From the NCBI GenBank assembly GCA_028698975.1, contig JAQVVK010000046.1, forward strand, positions 1 to 12,822: a stretch of DNA of 12,822 nucleotides, written 5' to 3'. The notes under the pieces were generated by a model. That model saw only the letters and a list, made by a program, of their open reading frames with translations. It did no database searches and was not told where the DNA came from. This stretch comes from Victivallaceae bacterium (GTDB taxonomy: Bacteria; Verrucomicrobiota; Lentisphaeria; Victivallales; Victivallaceae). The position numbers and the translations under genes are program-made. Positions within the stretch are counted from its first letter, which is position 1, and every line of letters begins with the position of its first letter. Positions 1 to 6,141 of the stretch are shown here, piece by piece.

Positions 1-250
1 CGTGCGCGGTCGCCATCGCCTCGTCAATGGTATCGGGTCTGACCCACGGGGAATGCGAAGAAAACATCTTCAGGCCGAGATCGTCAATCACTTTGATGAA
101 CTCTTTCGGCGTCATATTCCAGAATCCGGCCGGTTCGACGCCGACGTAACCGAAGGAGGCGACTTTTTGCAATACGTTGAGAAAATCTTTTTTTGCTTCG
201 TCCCGCAGCGAATAAAGCTGCACCGACAACGGTTTCAGAGTCTTGGCCAT
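1..250 (-). CDS. Sugar phosphate isomerase/epimerase, TIM-barrel (partial, N-terminal part)
   Basis: The gene starts at the ATG whose complement is 248-250 and runs off the left edge, so only the first 83 residues are seen. The start has a GGAG Shine-Dalgarno about 8 bases upstream. The protein begins MAKTLKPLSVQLYSLRDEA, followed by GYVGVEPAGF and, near residue 65, MFSSHSPW. The SVQLYSLRD first strand, the GY.GVE second strand and the histidine strand are typical of the xylose isomerase-like AP endonuclease-2 family of sugar phosphate isomerases/epimerases, which are cytoplasmic and bind a divalent metal in a TIM barrel. No signal peptide is seen. The substrate cannot be told from this fragment. 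It diverges from an AraC-type regulator, which suggests, by inference, that the two act in one sugar-utilisation locus. Confidence 0.85.
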   Translation of the reverse strand, partial: MAKTLKPLSVQLYSLRDEAKKDFLNVLQKVASFGYVGVEPAGFWNMTPKEFIKVIDDLGLKMFSSHSPWVRPDTIDEAMATAH

Positions 251-302
251 GGTTCATCTCCACGTTTGAGGTTGATTGATTAAAAATGCGATATTCTCGT
301 GT

Positions 303-330
303 TTGCAAATTTAATATATGGTGTTATTGT
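303..330 (+). promoter_or_regulatory. Candidate promoter for the AraC-family gene, extended -10
   Basis: On the plus strand TTGCAA (303-308) is followed by 16 bases and TATTGT (325-330). The -10 is preceded by TGT, an extended -10 of TGn type. Transcription would start near 337, about 42 bases before the ATG at 379. The hexamers are only moderate matches, but the same TGnTATTGT arrangement is seen upstream of two other genes in this window. Its span overlaps the divergent isomerase promoter. Confidence 0.4.
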
Positions 331-341
331 ATGATTGTCAA
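313..341 (-). promoter_or_regulatory. Candidate sigma70 promoter for the isomerase gene
   Basis: Read on the minus strand, a perfect TTGACA (336-341) is followed by a 17 base spacer and TATATT (313-318, five of six matches to TATAAT). Transcription would start near 306, giving a leader of about 55 bases before the ATG at 250. It overlaps, face to face, the candidate promoter of the divergent regulator gene. Confidence 0.6.
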
Positions 342-346
342 TTGAC
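337..346. promoter_or_regulatory. 10 bp perfect palindrome, possible operator
   Basis: GTCAATTGAC reads the same on both strands. It overlaps most of the -35 box of the minus-strand isomerase promoter and lies at the predicted start point of the regulator transcript. A protein bound here could affect both genes. AraC-family sites are usually direct repeats rather than short palindromes, so the site could also serve another regulator, or be chance in this A+T-rich spacer. Confidence 0.3.
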
Positions 347-378
347 TGAAAATACCAAATTTTAACCGCAAATCGCCA

Positions 379-1143
379 ATGAGCAATATACCAAACCATT
401 ATTTGGCCGTTTCGTACTGTACCAATTTCAGTGCACCGGCTACACCCATATCTCCGTGCGTGATCCCCGCCGGATACGAAAAGATCGAGCTTATAACCGG
501 CGGCAAAATAATCTGGGGCGCGCCGGGCGAAGAGAAGATTTATGGCCGGGGCGCGATATTCTGGCACCTGGCCGGGGAATATACGGTCTTCAAAACATTT
601 CCCGACGATCCCTACCGGTGTCAGGTGATCGACCTCCGGGTTTCGGAGAAAATACGGGTATTCCCCCGGGTCGGGCTGTGGCGGTCGGCCGCTTCACCGG
701 AAAATTTCTTCTCCGATCTGATTATGTTGATGAATGAATCCACGCCGCCGCCGCCGGAAGTCATAACCGATTTTGTCATCGGTTTTCTGGGGTGGCAGCA
801 GTCGGTCCCGGTCGGCGGAAGCCGGTTGCCTGAAGTCCTGCGCCGGGCATGCGGCTTGCTTGCGGAGCAGCTTGCTTCGGGCGGTTTTTCCATCGACGGA
901 CTCGCGGCGCGGTGCGGAGTGAGCCGAACCCAGATTTTCAGATTGTTCAAAACCCATCTGGGCGTCTCCCCATATCAATACATGCTGAAAAAGCGCCTCG
1001 ACAATGCCCGCACGCTGTTGCGTTCGAGGCACGATCTTCCGGTCAAGCTGGTGGCGGAGATGTGCGGATTCAACACGATTGAAGTATTTTACCGCCAGTT
1101 CAAACAGTTCACCGGCAGCACTCCCGCCGCCATGCGCAAATGA
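379..1143 (+). CDS. AraC-family transcriptional regulator
   Basis: A 254-residue protein with an N-terminal half of the cupin-like ligand-sensing type (about residues 25-100) and a C-terminal AraC/XylS DNA-binding domain (about 160-254). The first helix-turn-helix is near 171-192 (FSIDGLAARCGVSRTQIF), leading to the family's GVSPYQYMLKKRLDNAR. The second is near 220-245, with LVAEMCGFN and then FKQFTGSTPAAMRK at the end. Length and order are normal for an AraC regulator that responds to a small molecule, often a sugar. No clear Shine-Dalgarno precedes the ATG, but an in-frame stop at 343-345 and the absence of another ATG in between support this start. A proline run (122-126) probably forms the linker. 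It is divergent from the isomerase gene, its likeliest target by inference. It ends 7 bases from the converging glycosidase-like gene. Confidence 0.9.
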   Translation: MSNIPNHYLAVSYCTNFSAPATPISPCVIPAGYEKIELITGGKIIWGAPGEEKIYGRGAIFWHLAGEYTVFKTFPDDPYRCQVIDLRVSEKIRVFPRVGLWRSAASPENFFSDLIMLMNESTPPPPEVITDFVIGFLGWQQSVPVGGSRLPEVLRRACGLLAEQLASGGFSIDGLAARCGVSRTQIFRLFKTHLGVSPYQYMLKKRLDNARTLLRSRHDLPVKLVAEMCGFNTIEVFYRQFKQFTGSTPAAMRK

Positions 1144-1150
1144 TCGGCCG

Positions 1151-2026
1151 CTATTTCAGCCAGACGCCGATGTTGGAGCCGACCGGCCGGGTATAGCCGT
1201 TGTCGCAGTGACGGTTGACGACGACCGGCTTGGACGCTTTTTCATTCCAGAAGCACAGGGTGGCCGATCCGCCGCCGTCCATGTTGATGGCGTCGGCCGC
1301 GCCGGCGTCGGTAAAGAGATCCGAGAGTTCGTCGCCGGTCGCACCGAGGCTCCACCCCTCCTGACGGCCGTCCACCGCGATGAGATAGAGATAACGGCGG
1401 TCGGCCGACAGGCCGAAAGCCATGCGCGGCTGCAATGATTTCTCGTATCCGCCGCCCTCGAATCTCTTGCCGTCAAGCATCAATATGGCGAACCCGGCGG
1501 CGGCGACATGCACTTTGCCGTAATCGGCGGCCGGGATCGACTTGACAATATCGCATTTGCCGTCTTTGTAAACCACAAATTCGGCGGACTGGCGGCCGTT
1601 GTCGGACAGGACTATGCCGTCGGAGATGCAAAGCCCGGCCGGGTCGGAGTATTTGTGATCGTAGGGGGCCACCCACGGACTCCACGGCGCGGCGTTGGCG
1701 GCGGCGATCATTTTCTTGCCGGATTTGCGGGCATCGATCATGAAATCGCTGGTGCGCAGCCGTTTGGCGCGGATGCGGTAAGCCTGCGGATAATCGGGCA
1801 TGGGTTTGCCCCAGTCGGGGTCGCGCCCGGTGGCGGTAAATTCGAGGCCGGGGGTGCTCAAGTCAACCCGCATGATATATACTTTCATCAGGCGGGGAGA
1901 AGTCAGCTCCAGCTTCACCAGACGCACGCCTTTTTGAACCAGATCGGCTTTTTCCCAGTCGATCGCGCCGGCGAATAGCGCGGCCGAACATGCCATAAGA
2001 ATAAAGACAGAGCAGATGCGTTTCAT
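1151..2026 (-). CDS. Secreted phosphodiester glycosidase (NAGPA-domain) protein
   Basis: A 291-residue protein. Residues 1-20 form a signal peptide (MKR, hydrophobic core, small residues near ALFAG), so it is exported to the periplasm, cell surface or beyond. The rest matches the NAGPA/phosphodiester glycosidase family (named for the enzyme that uncovers mannose-6-phosphate on lysosomal proteins). Supporting motifs are QPRMAFGLSADRRYLYLIAV (199-218), VDGRQEGWSLGATGDEL (218-234) and AINMDGGGSATLCF (246-259). The last is the family's most conserved stretch. The C-terminal GSNIGVWL is the usual end of the domain. Bacterial members are thought to cleave sugar-phosphodiester bonds, but the substrate here is unknown. 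The ATG (2024-2026) has a strong GGGAGG site 7 bases upstream. The gene is single, with its own candidate promoter, and converges on the AraC gene. Confidence 0.87.
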   Translation of the reverse strand: MKRICSVFILMACSAALFAGAIDWEKADLVQKGVRLVKLELTSPRLMKVYIMRVDLSTPGLEFTATGRDPDWGKPMPDYPQAYRIRAKRLRTSDFMIDARKSGKKMIAAANAAPWSPWVAPYDHKYSDPAGLCISDGIVLSDNGRQSAEFVVYKDGKCDIVKSIPAADYGKVHVAAAGFAILMLDGKRFEGGGYEKSLQPRMAFGLSADRRYLYLIAVDGRQEGWSLGATGDELSDLFTDAGAADAINMDGGGSATLCFWNEKASKPVVVNRHCDNGYTRPVGSNIGVWLK

Positions 2027-2105
2027 AAATCAGCCTCCCGATGTAGCCTGAAACAAAATAGAATAGTATTGTTTTCAATAGTCGCGTATTTGCGGCAACT
2101 TTTTT

Positions 2106-2134
2106 ACAATAGCATATGCAAACGGGATTTTCAA
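2106..2134 (-). promoter_or_regulatory. Candidate promoter of the phosphodiester glycosidase gene
   Basis: On the minus strand TTGAAA (2129-2134) is followed by 17 bases and TATTGT (2106-2111), with TGC just before the -10, giving an extended -10. The start would be near 2099, with a leader of about 72 bases. That leader contains a 9 base palindrome, TTGC-G-GCAA (2090-2098), at the start point, and a small A+T-rich inverted repeat (2067-2080, TATTG/CAATA). Either may be regulatory. Confidence 0.5.
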
Positions 2135-2228
2135 CATGAGCCGCCGGATTCAGACTTATTTATGCTTGCAATAACCGATACCGTGGGGAAGGCTGACGCA
2201 AATTAGGATTTGAAGTGCGCCTCTTTGG

Positions 2229-2244
2229 AAAAAAGGCAAAAAAA
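2229..2244 (-). terminator. T-tracts directly after tRNA-Arg
   Basis: On the minus strand the encoded CCA is followed at once by seven T, then GCC, then six T. With the structured tRNA just upstream this could release RNA polymerase. No separate G+C-rich hairpin precedes the tracts, so it is not a textbook intrinsic terminator. Confidence 0.35.
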
Positions 2245-2321
2245 TGGTACACCCAGGAGGACTTGAACCTCTAACCTTCTGGTCCGTAGCCAGACGCTCT
2301 ATCCAGTTGAGCTATGGGTGC
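2245..2321 (-). tRNA. tRNA-Arg (anticodon ACG)
   Basis: The 77-base minus-strand sequence folds as a complete cloverleaf. The acceptor stem is GCACCCA/TGGGTGT, with a first pair of G-U. The D arm is GCTC/GAGC with a 9-base loop, and the anticodon stem is TCTGG/CCAGA with loop CTACGGA. A five-base variable region follows, then the T arm AGAGG/CCTCC with loop TTCAAGT. Loop positions 34-36 read ACG, so it is the arginine tRNA that, after A34 is deaminated to inosine, reads CGU, CGC and CGA. The 3' CCA is encoded. One T-stem pair (49-65) is an A-C mismatch, an unusual but tolerable feature. The discriminator base is A. It stands alone, with its own candidate promoter. Confidence 0.96.
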
Positions 2322-2343
2322 ACATGCTTGCACAACGCTTATA

Positions 2344-2371
2344 AATATAGCGCACAATCGTGCGTTTGCAA
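2344..2371 (-). promoter_or_regulatory. Candidate promoter of tRNA-Arg
   Basis: On the minus strand TTGCAA (2366-2371), 16 bases, then TATATT (2344-2349). The start would be near 2337, some 16 bases before the mature 5' end, as expected for a tRNA leader removed by RNase P. The spacer contains the inverted repeat CGCAC-AATC-GTGCG (2351-2364), which might be an operator or chance. Confidence 0.5.
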
Positions 2372-2434
2372 GTCGAAACCAAGTTTTTTTCACGGTTTTT
2401 ACCCCGGAAATGAGAAATTTTTCTCTCTATCAGG

Positions 2435-2463
2435 TTGCATTTTCATTTCGCAACTGCTATTGT
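2435..2463 (+). promoter_or_regulatory. Candidate promoter of the EF-G-like gene
   Basis: TTGCAT (2435-2440), 17 bases, then TATTGT (2458-2463) with TGC before it, the same extended -10 seen upstream of the glycosidase gene. The start would fall near 2470. That leaves a 44 base leader to the ATG at 2514 and puts the in-frame GTG at 2472 almost at the transcript end, which argues for the ATG as the true start. Confidence 0.4.
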
Positions 2464-2513
2464 GAAAACAGGTGAGGAAATGCCAAACCAACCCGGAAAG
2501 GATTTCAAAACGT

Positions 2514-4529
2514 ATGAAAGCTGTCGATTGCAGAAATTTCGTCGTCGCCGGCCACCCCGGCTGTGGAAAGACTTCCCTGTGCGAACTCATGCTCTTCAAG
2601 AGCAACGCGGTGCCCCGACTCGGCAGCGTTGACACCAAGACCAGCGTCGCCGACTTTATGCCGGATGAGCAGGAACGCAAGTCGGGCATCTACTCCGCCG
2701 CGCTTAACTGCGTCTGGCGCGATCACAACTTCTTCTTTATCGACACCCCGGGATACGGCGAATTTATCGGGGAATGCGCCGCCGCCATCCGGCAGGGTGA
2801 CGCCGTCCTTACCGTGATCGACGCCACCGACGGGCCGCAGGTCGGCACCGCCCGCGCCTGGAAAATGGCCAAAGGCCGCCGTATTCCGCGCTGCGCGTTT
2901 GTTTCCAGGCTCGACCGCGACCGCGCAAGTTTCAAGACCACCATCGATCAGATGCGACGCAACCACGGCAAAAGCGTCATCATCCCGCTGTACTGGCCGG
3001 CCGGCGACGGCGGAAGCAGTTTCAGCCGCGTGGTGAATGTCCTCTTTGATAAAGACGTGCCGCCGGAAATCGCCGACGACGTGGCCGAGTGCCGCGCGCT
3101 TTGGCTCGACGCCATCGCCGAAACCGACGACGACCTTATGACCCGTTATCTTGACGGCGAAGAACTCTCCGAGTCGGATATCCGCAAAGGTTTGGCCGCG
3201 GCGATCCAGGGGTGCCGGGTGATCCCGGTTTTCGCCGGAAGCGCGGCCAAGGATATCGGCGTTACCGAGCTGATGGACGACATCGCCGAATTCTTCCCGT
3301 CGCCCTACCGTTATATCACGGTCGACGGAGCCAAGCGCGTCATCGACGAGAGCGAACCCGCGCTCGGCATTGTCTTCAAAAGCATCAACGACCCGTTTGT
3401 CGGCCAGCTCACCTTTGTGCGGGTGGTGACCGGCGTCTTCAAGTCCGACAGCGAAGTATGCAATCTTTCGCGCCCCGGAGTCAAGGAGCGGCTCGGCACG
3501 CTGTTCTTTATGAACGGCAAACTTCAGACCCCGGCGGCCGAAGCGGTGCCCGGCTGTATCTTTGCGGTGGCCAAACTCAAGGACACCCACGTCGGAGATT
3601 CGCTGGCGGCCAATCCGGACGTGGTCGCTCTGCCGGGGATTCAGTTCCCCAACCCGGTCATGTCATACGCGGTCACGGCGGTAAAACATGGCGACGACGA
3701 CAAAATTTCGGCGGCCCTCCACAAGATCGTCGAGTGCGACCCGGCCATACGCCTTTCGCGCAACGACGAAACCCATGAATTTCTGCTTTCCGGTATGGGC
3801 GACCAGCATCTCGGCATCGTGGCAAAGCGGCTCAAAGACCAGTTTAAGGTCGAAGCCAATCTGGCCACGCCGAAAATCGCCTACCGCGAAACCGTCACCG
3901 GGGCGGGCGACGGCCATTATCGCCACAAAAAACAGACCGGCGGAGCCGGCCAGTTTGCCGAAGTCAGCCTCAAGGTGAGCTACAACCCGGACGGCTTCGT
4001 CTTTTCCAACGACGTGGTGGGCGGCGCGATACCGCGCAACTTCATCCCGGCGGTGGAAAAGGGCGTCAACGAAATGATGACGGCCGGTCCTCTGGTCGGC
4101 TGCCGGGTCGAACGGGTCAAGGTGTCGGTTTACGACGGCAAATACCACCCGGTGGATTCCAACGAGATGGCGTTCAAGACCGCCAGCCGCATGGCTTTCC
4201 GCGACGCGATGGCGCAGGCCAATCCGATTCTGCTTGAACCGATCATGAAAGTGACGGTCAACATACCCGACAGTTATACCGGCGACATCACCGGCGACCT
4301 CAATCATAAGAGGGGCCGGGTGCTCGGTATGCACATTGACGAGGGGCTTGAAGTGGTGGAAGCCGAGGTGCCGCAATCGGAGCTGTCGCGCTATGCGACC
4401 GAGTTGCGCAGCATGACGCAGGGGCGCGGGATTTTTGAGATGGAGTTCCTGCGTTACGAGCCGGTGCCGCCCAACATCGCCTCGCAGATCATCGCCAAGC
4501 ATCAGGCCGAACACTCGGACGCCGAGTAG
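2514..4529 (+). CDS. fusA: Elongation factor G-like GTPase, EF-G-2 type
   Basis: From the ATG at 2514 the product has 671 residues and the five-domain plan of EF-G. The G domain has a P-loop GHPGCGKT (13-20), a switch I region with conserved threonines (41-43), G3 DTPGYGEF (77-84), G4 SRLD (131-134) and G5 GSA (242-244). Domain IV opens with HKKQTGGAGQFAEV (471-484) and has KYHPVDSNEMAF (543-554). Domain V ends with TQGRGIFEMEF and VPPNIASQII. Tyrosine replaces the histidine after DTPG, and G4 lacks the usual Asn-Lys. This and the short N-terminus point to the EF-G-2 branch (as in Thermus EF-G-2), not the main translocase. Members bind GTP and the ribosome, but their role is unclear. An AAAGGA lies 11 bases before the ATG. 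A GTG at 2472 would add 14 residues unlike the family. The gene is single and convergent with the next. Confidence 0.88.
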   Translation: MKAVDCRNFVVAGHPGCGKTSLCELMLFKSNAVPRLGSVDTKTSVADFMPDEQERKSGIYSAALNCVWRDHNFFFIDTPGYGEFIGECAAAIRQGDAVLTVIDATDGPQVGTARAWKMAKGRRIPRCAFVSRLDRDRASFKTTIDQMRRNHGKSVIIPLYWPAGDGGSSFSRVVNVLFDKDVPPEIADDVAECRALWLDAIAETDDDLMTRYLDGEELSESDIRKGLAAAIQGCRVIPVFAGSAAKDIGVTELMDDIAEFFPSPYRYITVDGAKRVIDESEPALGIVFKSINDPFVGQLTFVRVVTGVFKSDSEVCNLSRPGVKERLGTLFFMNGKLQTPAAEAVPGCIFAVAKLKDTHVGDSLAANPDVVALPGIQFPNPVMSYAVTAVKHGDDDKISAALHKIVECDPAIRLSRNDETHEFLLSGMGDQHLGIVAKRLKDQFKVEANLATPKIAYRETVTGAGDGHYRHKKQTGGAGQFAEVSLKVSYNPDGFVFSNDVVGGAIPRNFIPAVEKGVNEMMTAGPLVGCRVERVKVSVYDGKYHPVDSNEMAFKTASRMAFRDAMAQANPILLEPIMKVTVNIPDSYTGDITGDLNHKRGRVLGMHIDEGLEVVEAEVPQSELSRYATELRSMTQGRGIFEMEFLRYEPVPPNIASQIIAKHQAEHSDAE

Positions 4530-4551
4530 CCCGCCTCACTTCAACCATAAT

Positions 4552-4598
4552 ATTGCCGCCGCACTTTTTGCGTTACACCGCGAAGGTGCGGCGGTAAT
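4552..4598. terminator. Long hairpin at the convergent gene junction
   Basis: A 13 base arm (4552-4564, ATTGCCGCCGCAC) pairs with 4586-4598, the only non-Watson-Crick pair being one G-U. The stem can continue inward, with one bulged T and two G-U pairs, to the GCG/CGC pairs 4570-4572 with 4579-4581, leaving a six-base loop that carries the stop codon of the minus-strand gene. It begins 22 bases after the EF-G stop. No T-tract follows on either strand, so it may block exonucleases at both transcript ends or assist termination rather than act as a simple intrinsic terminator. Confidence 0.5.
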
Positions 4599-6111
4599 GG
4601 CGCAGCTGGCTGCGAGTGGCGCAGACGCAGACCACCCCGACCGTGCCGCCGTTTTCGGCGGGGCGGGCGAGGTCGCCGACGGTGATGAAACCGTGGCTTT
4701 GCAGTTCCGATGTGGGCGGCAAAAAGATTTCGGCGTTGCGCAGTACCGACAACCCCATCGAGCCGACAAATTCGCTCATCGACTGCGGCATCAGGCGGTG
4801 ACCGAGCCGGTAAAACAGCGGGTGAAGCATGGCGTAAAGTTCGAGCAGTTCCGTGCTTGCGCTCTGGCCGTGCCGGGTGGTCTGCACCCGCCGGTTGAAC
4901 TCCCTCTGAAAACGCACCTCCCCGTTCTCCGGCGCGCTGCGGTCAAAAAATACGCCGGGGCGGATGAATACCAGCCCGACGCCGCGCTCGCCCGATTCGC
5001 CGCCATGCGTCACAAGATCGACCGGAAACAACACCTTGCGGTCGGCAAAATAGGCGTTTTGGGCGATTTTCCAGATGAGCATGCCGGCCACGGTGGCGTC
5101 GCCGCCCATTTCGGTGCGATAATGTGCGTTGAGCTGGCGGCGATGGGCCAGAAGCGGCGAGAAATCCACAAAGAAAAGCTGGCGAAACAATCCGTTTCCG
5201 GCGTATTGCATCTGCGGGCGCGCCGCCGGAGTGCCGGGCGACGGAAACAATACCGGCCCGGCGACACCCCATTCGCGCCTTAATTCGGAAAGCAGCTCCT
5301 GCATCGGCATGCCGTCGGTCGGCACATGATGAAATTGCGCCCAGAGGTCGAGTTCGGAGAGATCGGCGGCAAAACGCACTTCGAGGTTGAGCAGTCCCCA
5401 GCCGAAATTGCGAAACCTCCGCAGATCGGGCATTTCAAAACGCCGTTTGCCCGTTTCCGCCGGGTCGGCGGGGTAAACCGTCACCCGCATGAACGTCGCG
5501 GCAAGAAAACGCACCGCCAGCTTGTCCAGCTCGCGCCGCGCCGCCAGTGACAGCCCGGCGGTCGCCGCAATGCGCCGCCGCAGACGACGCTCCAGACGGC
5601 GGGGCAAACCCCCGCGCCGCCGGTTCTCGCGGTTGATCTCGGCGACGGCGGCGGCCAACGCCTCGTTGAGCAGAGGCACGGTAAGCCGCCGCGGCGTGCC
5701 TCCGGCCGGGTCGAGAAACATGCGGATGCGCTCCAGCTTGCCGTCGGCCCGGTAGTCGAGTTCGGCTATGTCGGCGAAAGCGGAGCGGCGGCGGCCGGTG
5801 AAAAAACGTCCGCCGGAGGCCGCGCTCCAGCGCAACCCGGTGTGGGCGCGAATGAATTCCCGAAGCCGGGCGGCCAGTTTAGCCGCCGCTTCGTCGCGGT
5901 CGGCCGGAAGCGGTTGACCCGCTTCCAGATAGCGCAGCCGGAAAGTCGTCAGGGCGAACTTCGACGCTTCGCTCTGCATGAACACCCCGGCGGCTTTGCG
6001 CCAACCGTTTTCGGTGGCTTTCATGCCGCACTTCTTCAGAAACTGAAGCAGCTTCACAAAAGTCATCAACAACGCGACGCCGGGACTCCAACGGTCAACC
6101 AGTCGCGTCAT
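4573..6111 (-). CDS. Stand-alone CoA-acyltransferase/condensation-fold protein
   Basis: A 512-residue protein without a signal peptide. Residues 261-267 read HHVPTDG within FHHVPTDGMPMQELLSELR. This is the HHxxxDG active-site motif of the chloramphenicol acetyltransferase-like superfamily (acetyltransferases, peptide-synthetase condensation domains, wax ester synthases), in which the second histidine is the catalytic base. The second half fits the fold: FPVDLVTHGG (362-371), then GVGLVFIRPGVFF (377-389) and a C-terminal GFITVGDLARP (474-484). The first half is rich in Arg and Ala. No carrier-protein, adenylation or other synthetase domain adjoins it, so it probably acts alone on an acyl-CoA or carrier-bound acyl group. 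Donor and acceptor are unknown. It starts 30 bases after the ilvD stop and is probably co-transcribed. No good ribosome site precedes the first ATG, and Met30 is an alternative start. Confidence 0.65.
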   Translation of the reverse strand: MTRLVDRWSPGVALLMTFVKLLQFLKKCGMKATENGWRKAAGVFMQSEASKFALTTFRLRYLEAGQPLPADRDEAAAKLAARLREFIRAHTGLRWSAASGGRFFTGRRRSAFADIAELDYRADGKLERIRMFLDPAGGTPRRLTVPLLNEALAAAVAEINRENRRRGGLPRRLERRLRRRIAATAGLSLAARRELDKLAVRFLAATFMRVTVYPADPAETGKRRFEMPDLRRFRNFGWGLLNLEVRFAADLSELDLWAQFHHVPTDGMPMQELLSELRREWGVAGPVLFPSPGTPAARPQMQYAGNGLFRQLFFVDFSPLLAHRRQLNAHYRTEMGGDATVAGMLIWKIAQNAYFADRKVLFPVDLVTHGGESGERGVGLVFIRPGVFFDRSAPENGEVRFQREFNRRVQTTRHGQSASTELLELYAMLHPLFYRLGHRLMPQSMSEFVGSMGLSVLRNAEIFLPPTSELQSHGFITVGDLARPAENGGTVGVVCVCATRSQLRHYRRTFAV

Positions 6112-6141
6112 GTGCGGTCGCAGTCTCAGAGCACTGCCCCG

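Noticed and set aside
2135..2228. A hidden small gene or RNA between the glycosidase promoter and the tRNA
   Set aside because: No start with a ribosome site and no strong fold. A weak hairpin with GCC/GGC ends near the T-tracts has its U residues inside the stem and does not look like a terminator or riboswitch.
2162..2332. A 9 base repeat, ATGCTTGCA, at 2162-2170 and 2324-2332 flanking tRNA-Arg, as an attachment-site trace
   Set aside because: It is too short, lies outside the tRNA 3' end where integrases act, and no integrase or foreign DNA is present between the copies.
2472..2513. GTG at 2472 as the start of the EF-G-like protein
   Set aside because: It would lie almost at the predicted transcript start and add 14 residues that do not resemble the family. 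The ATG at 2514 gives the normal short N-terminus before the P-loop.
2505..3590. A 361-codon open frame on the minus strand opposite the EF-G-like gene
   Set aside because: The overlying plus-strand frame has unmistakable EF-G motifs. The antisense product has no family features and no ribosome site was evident.
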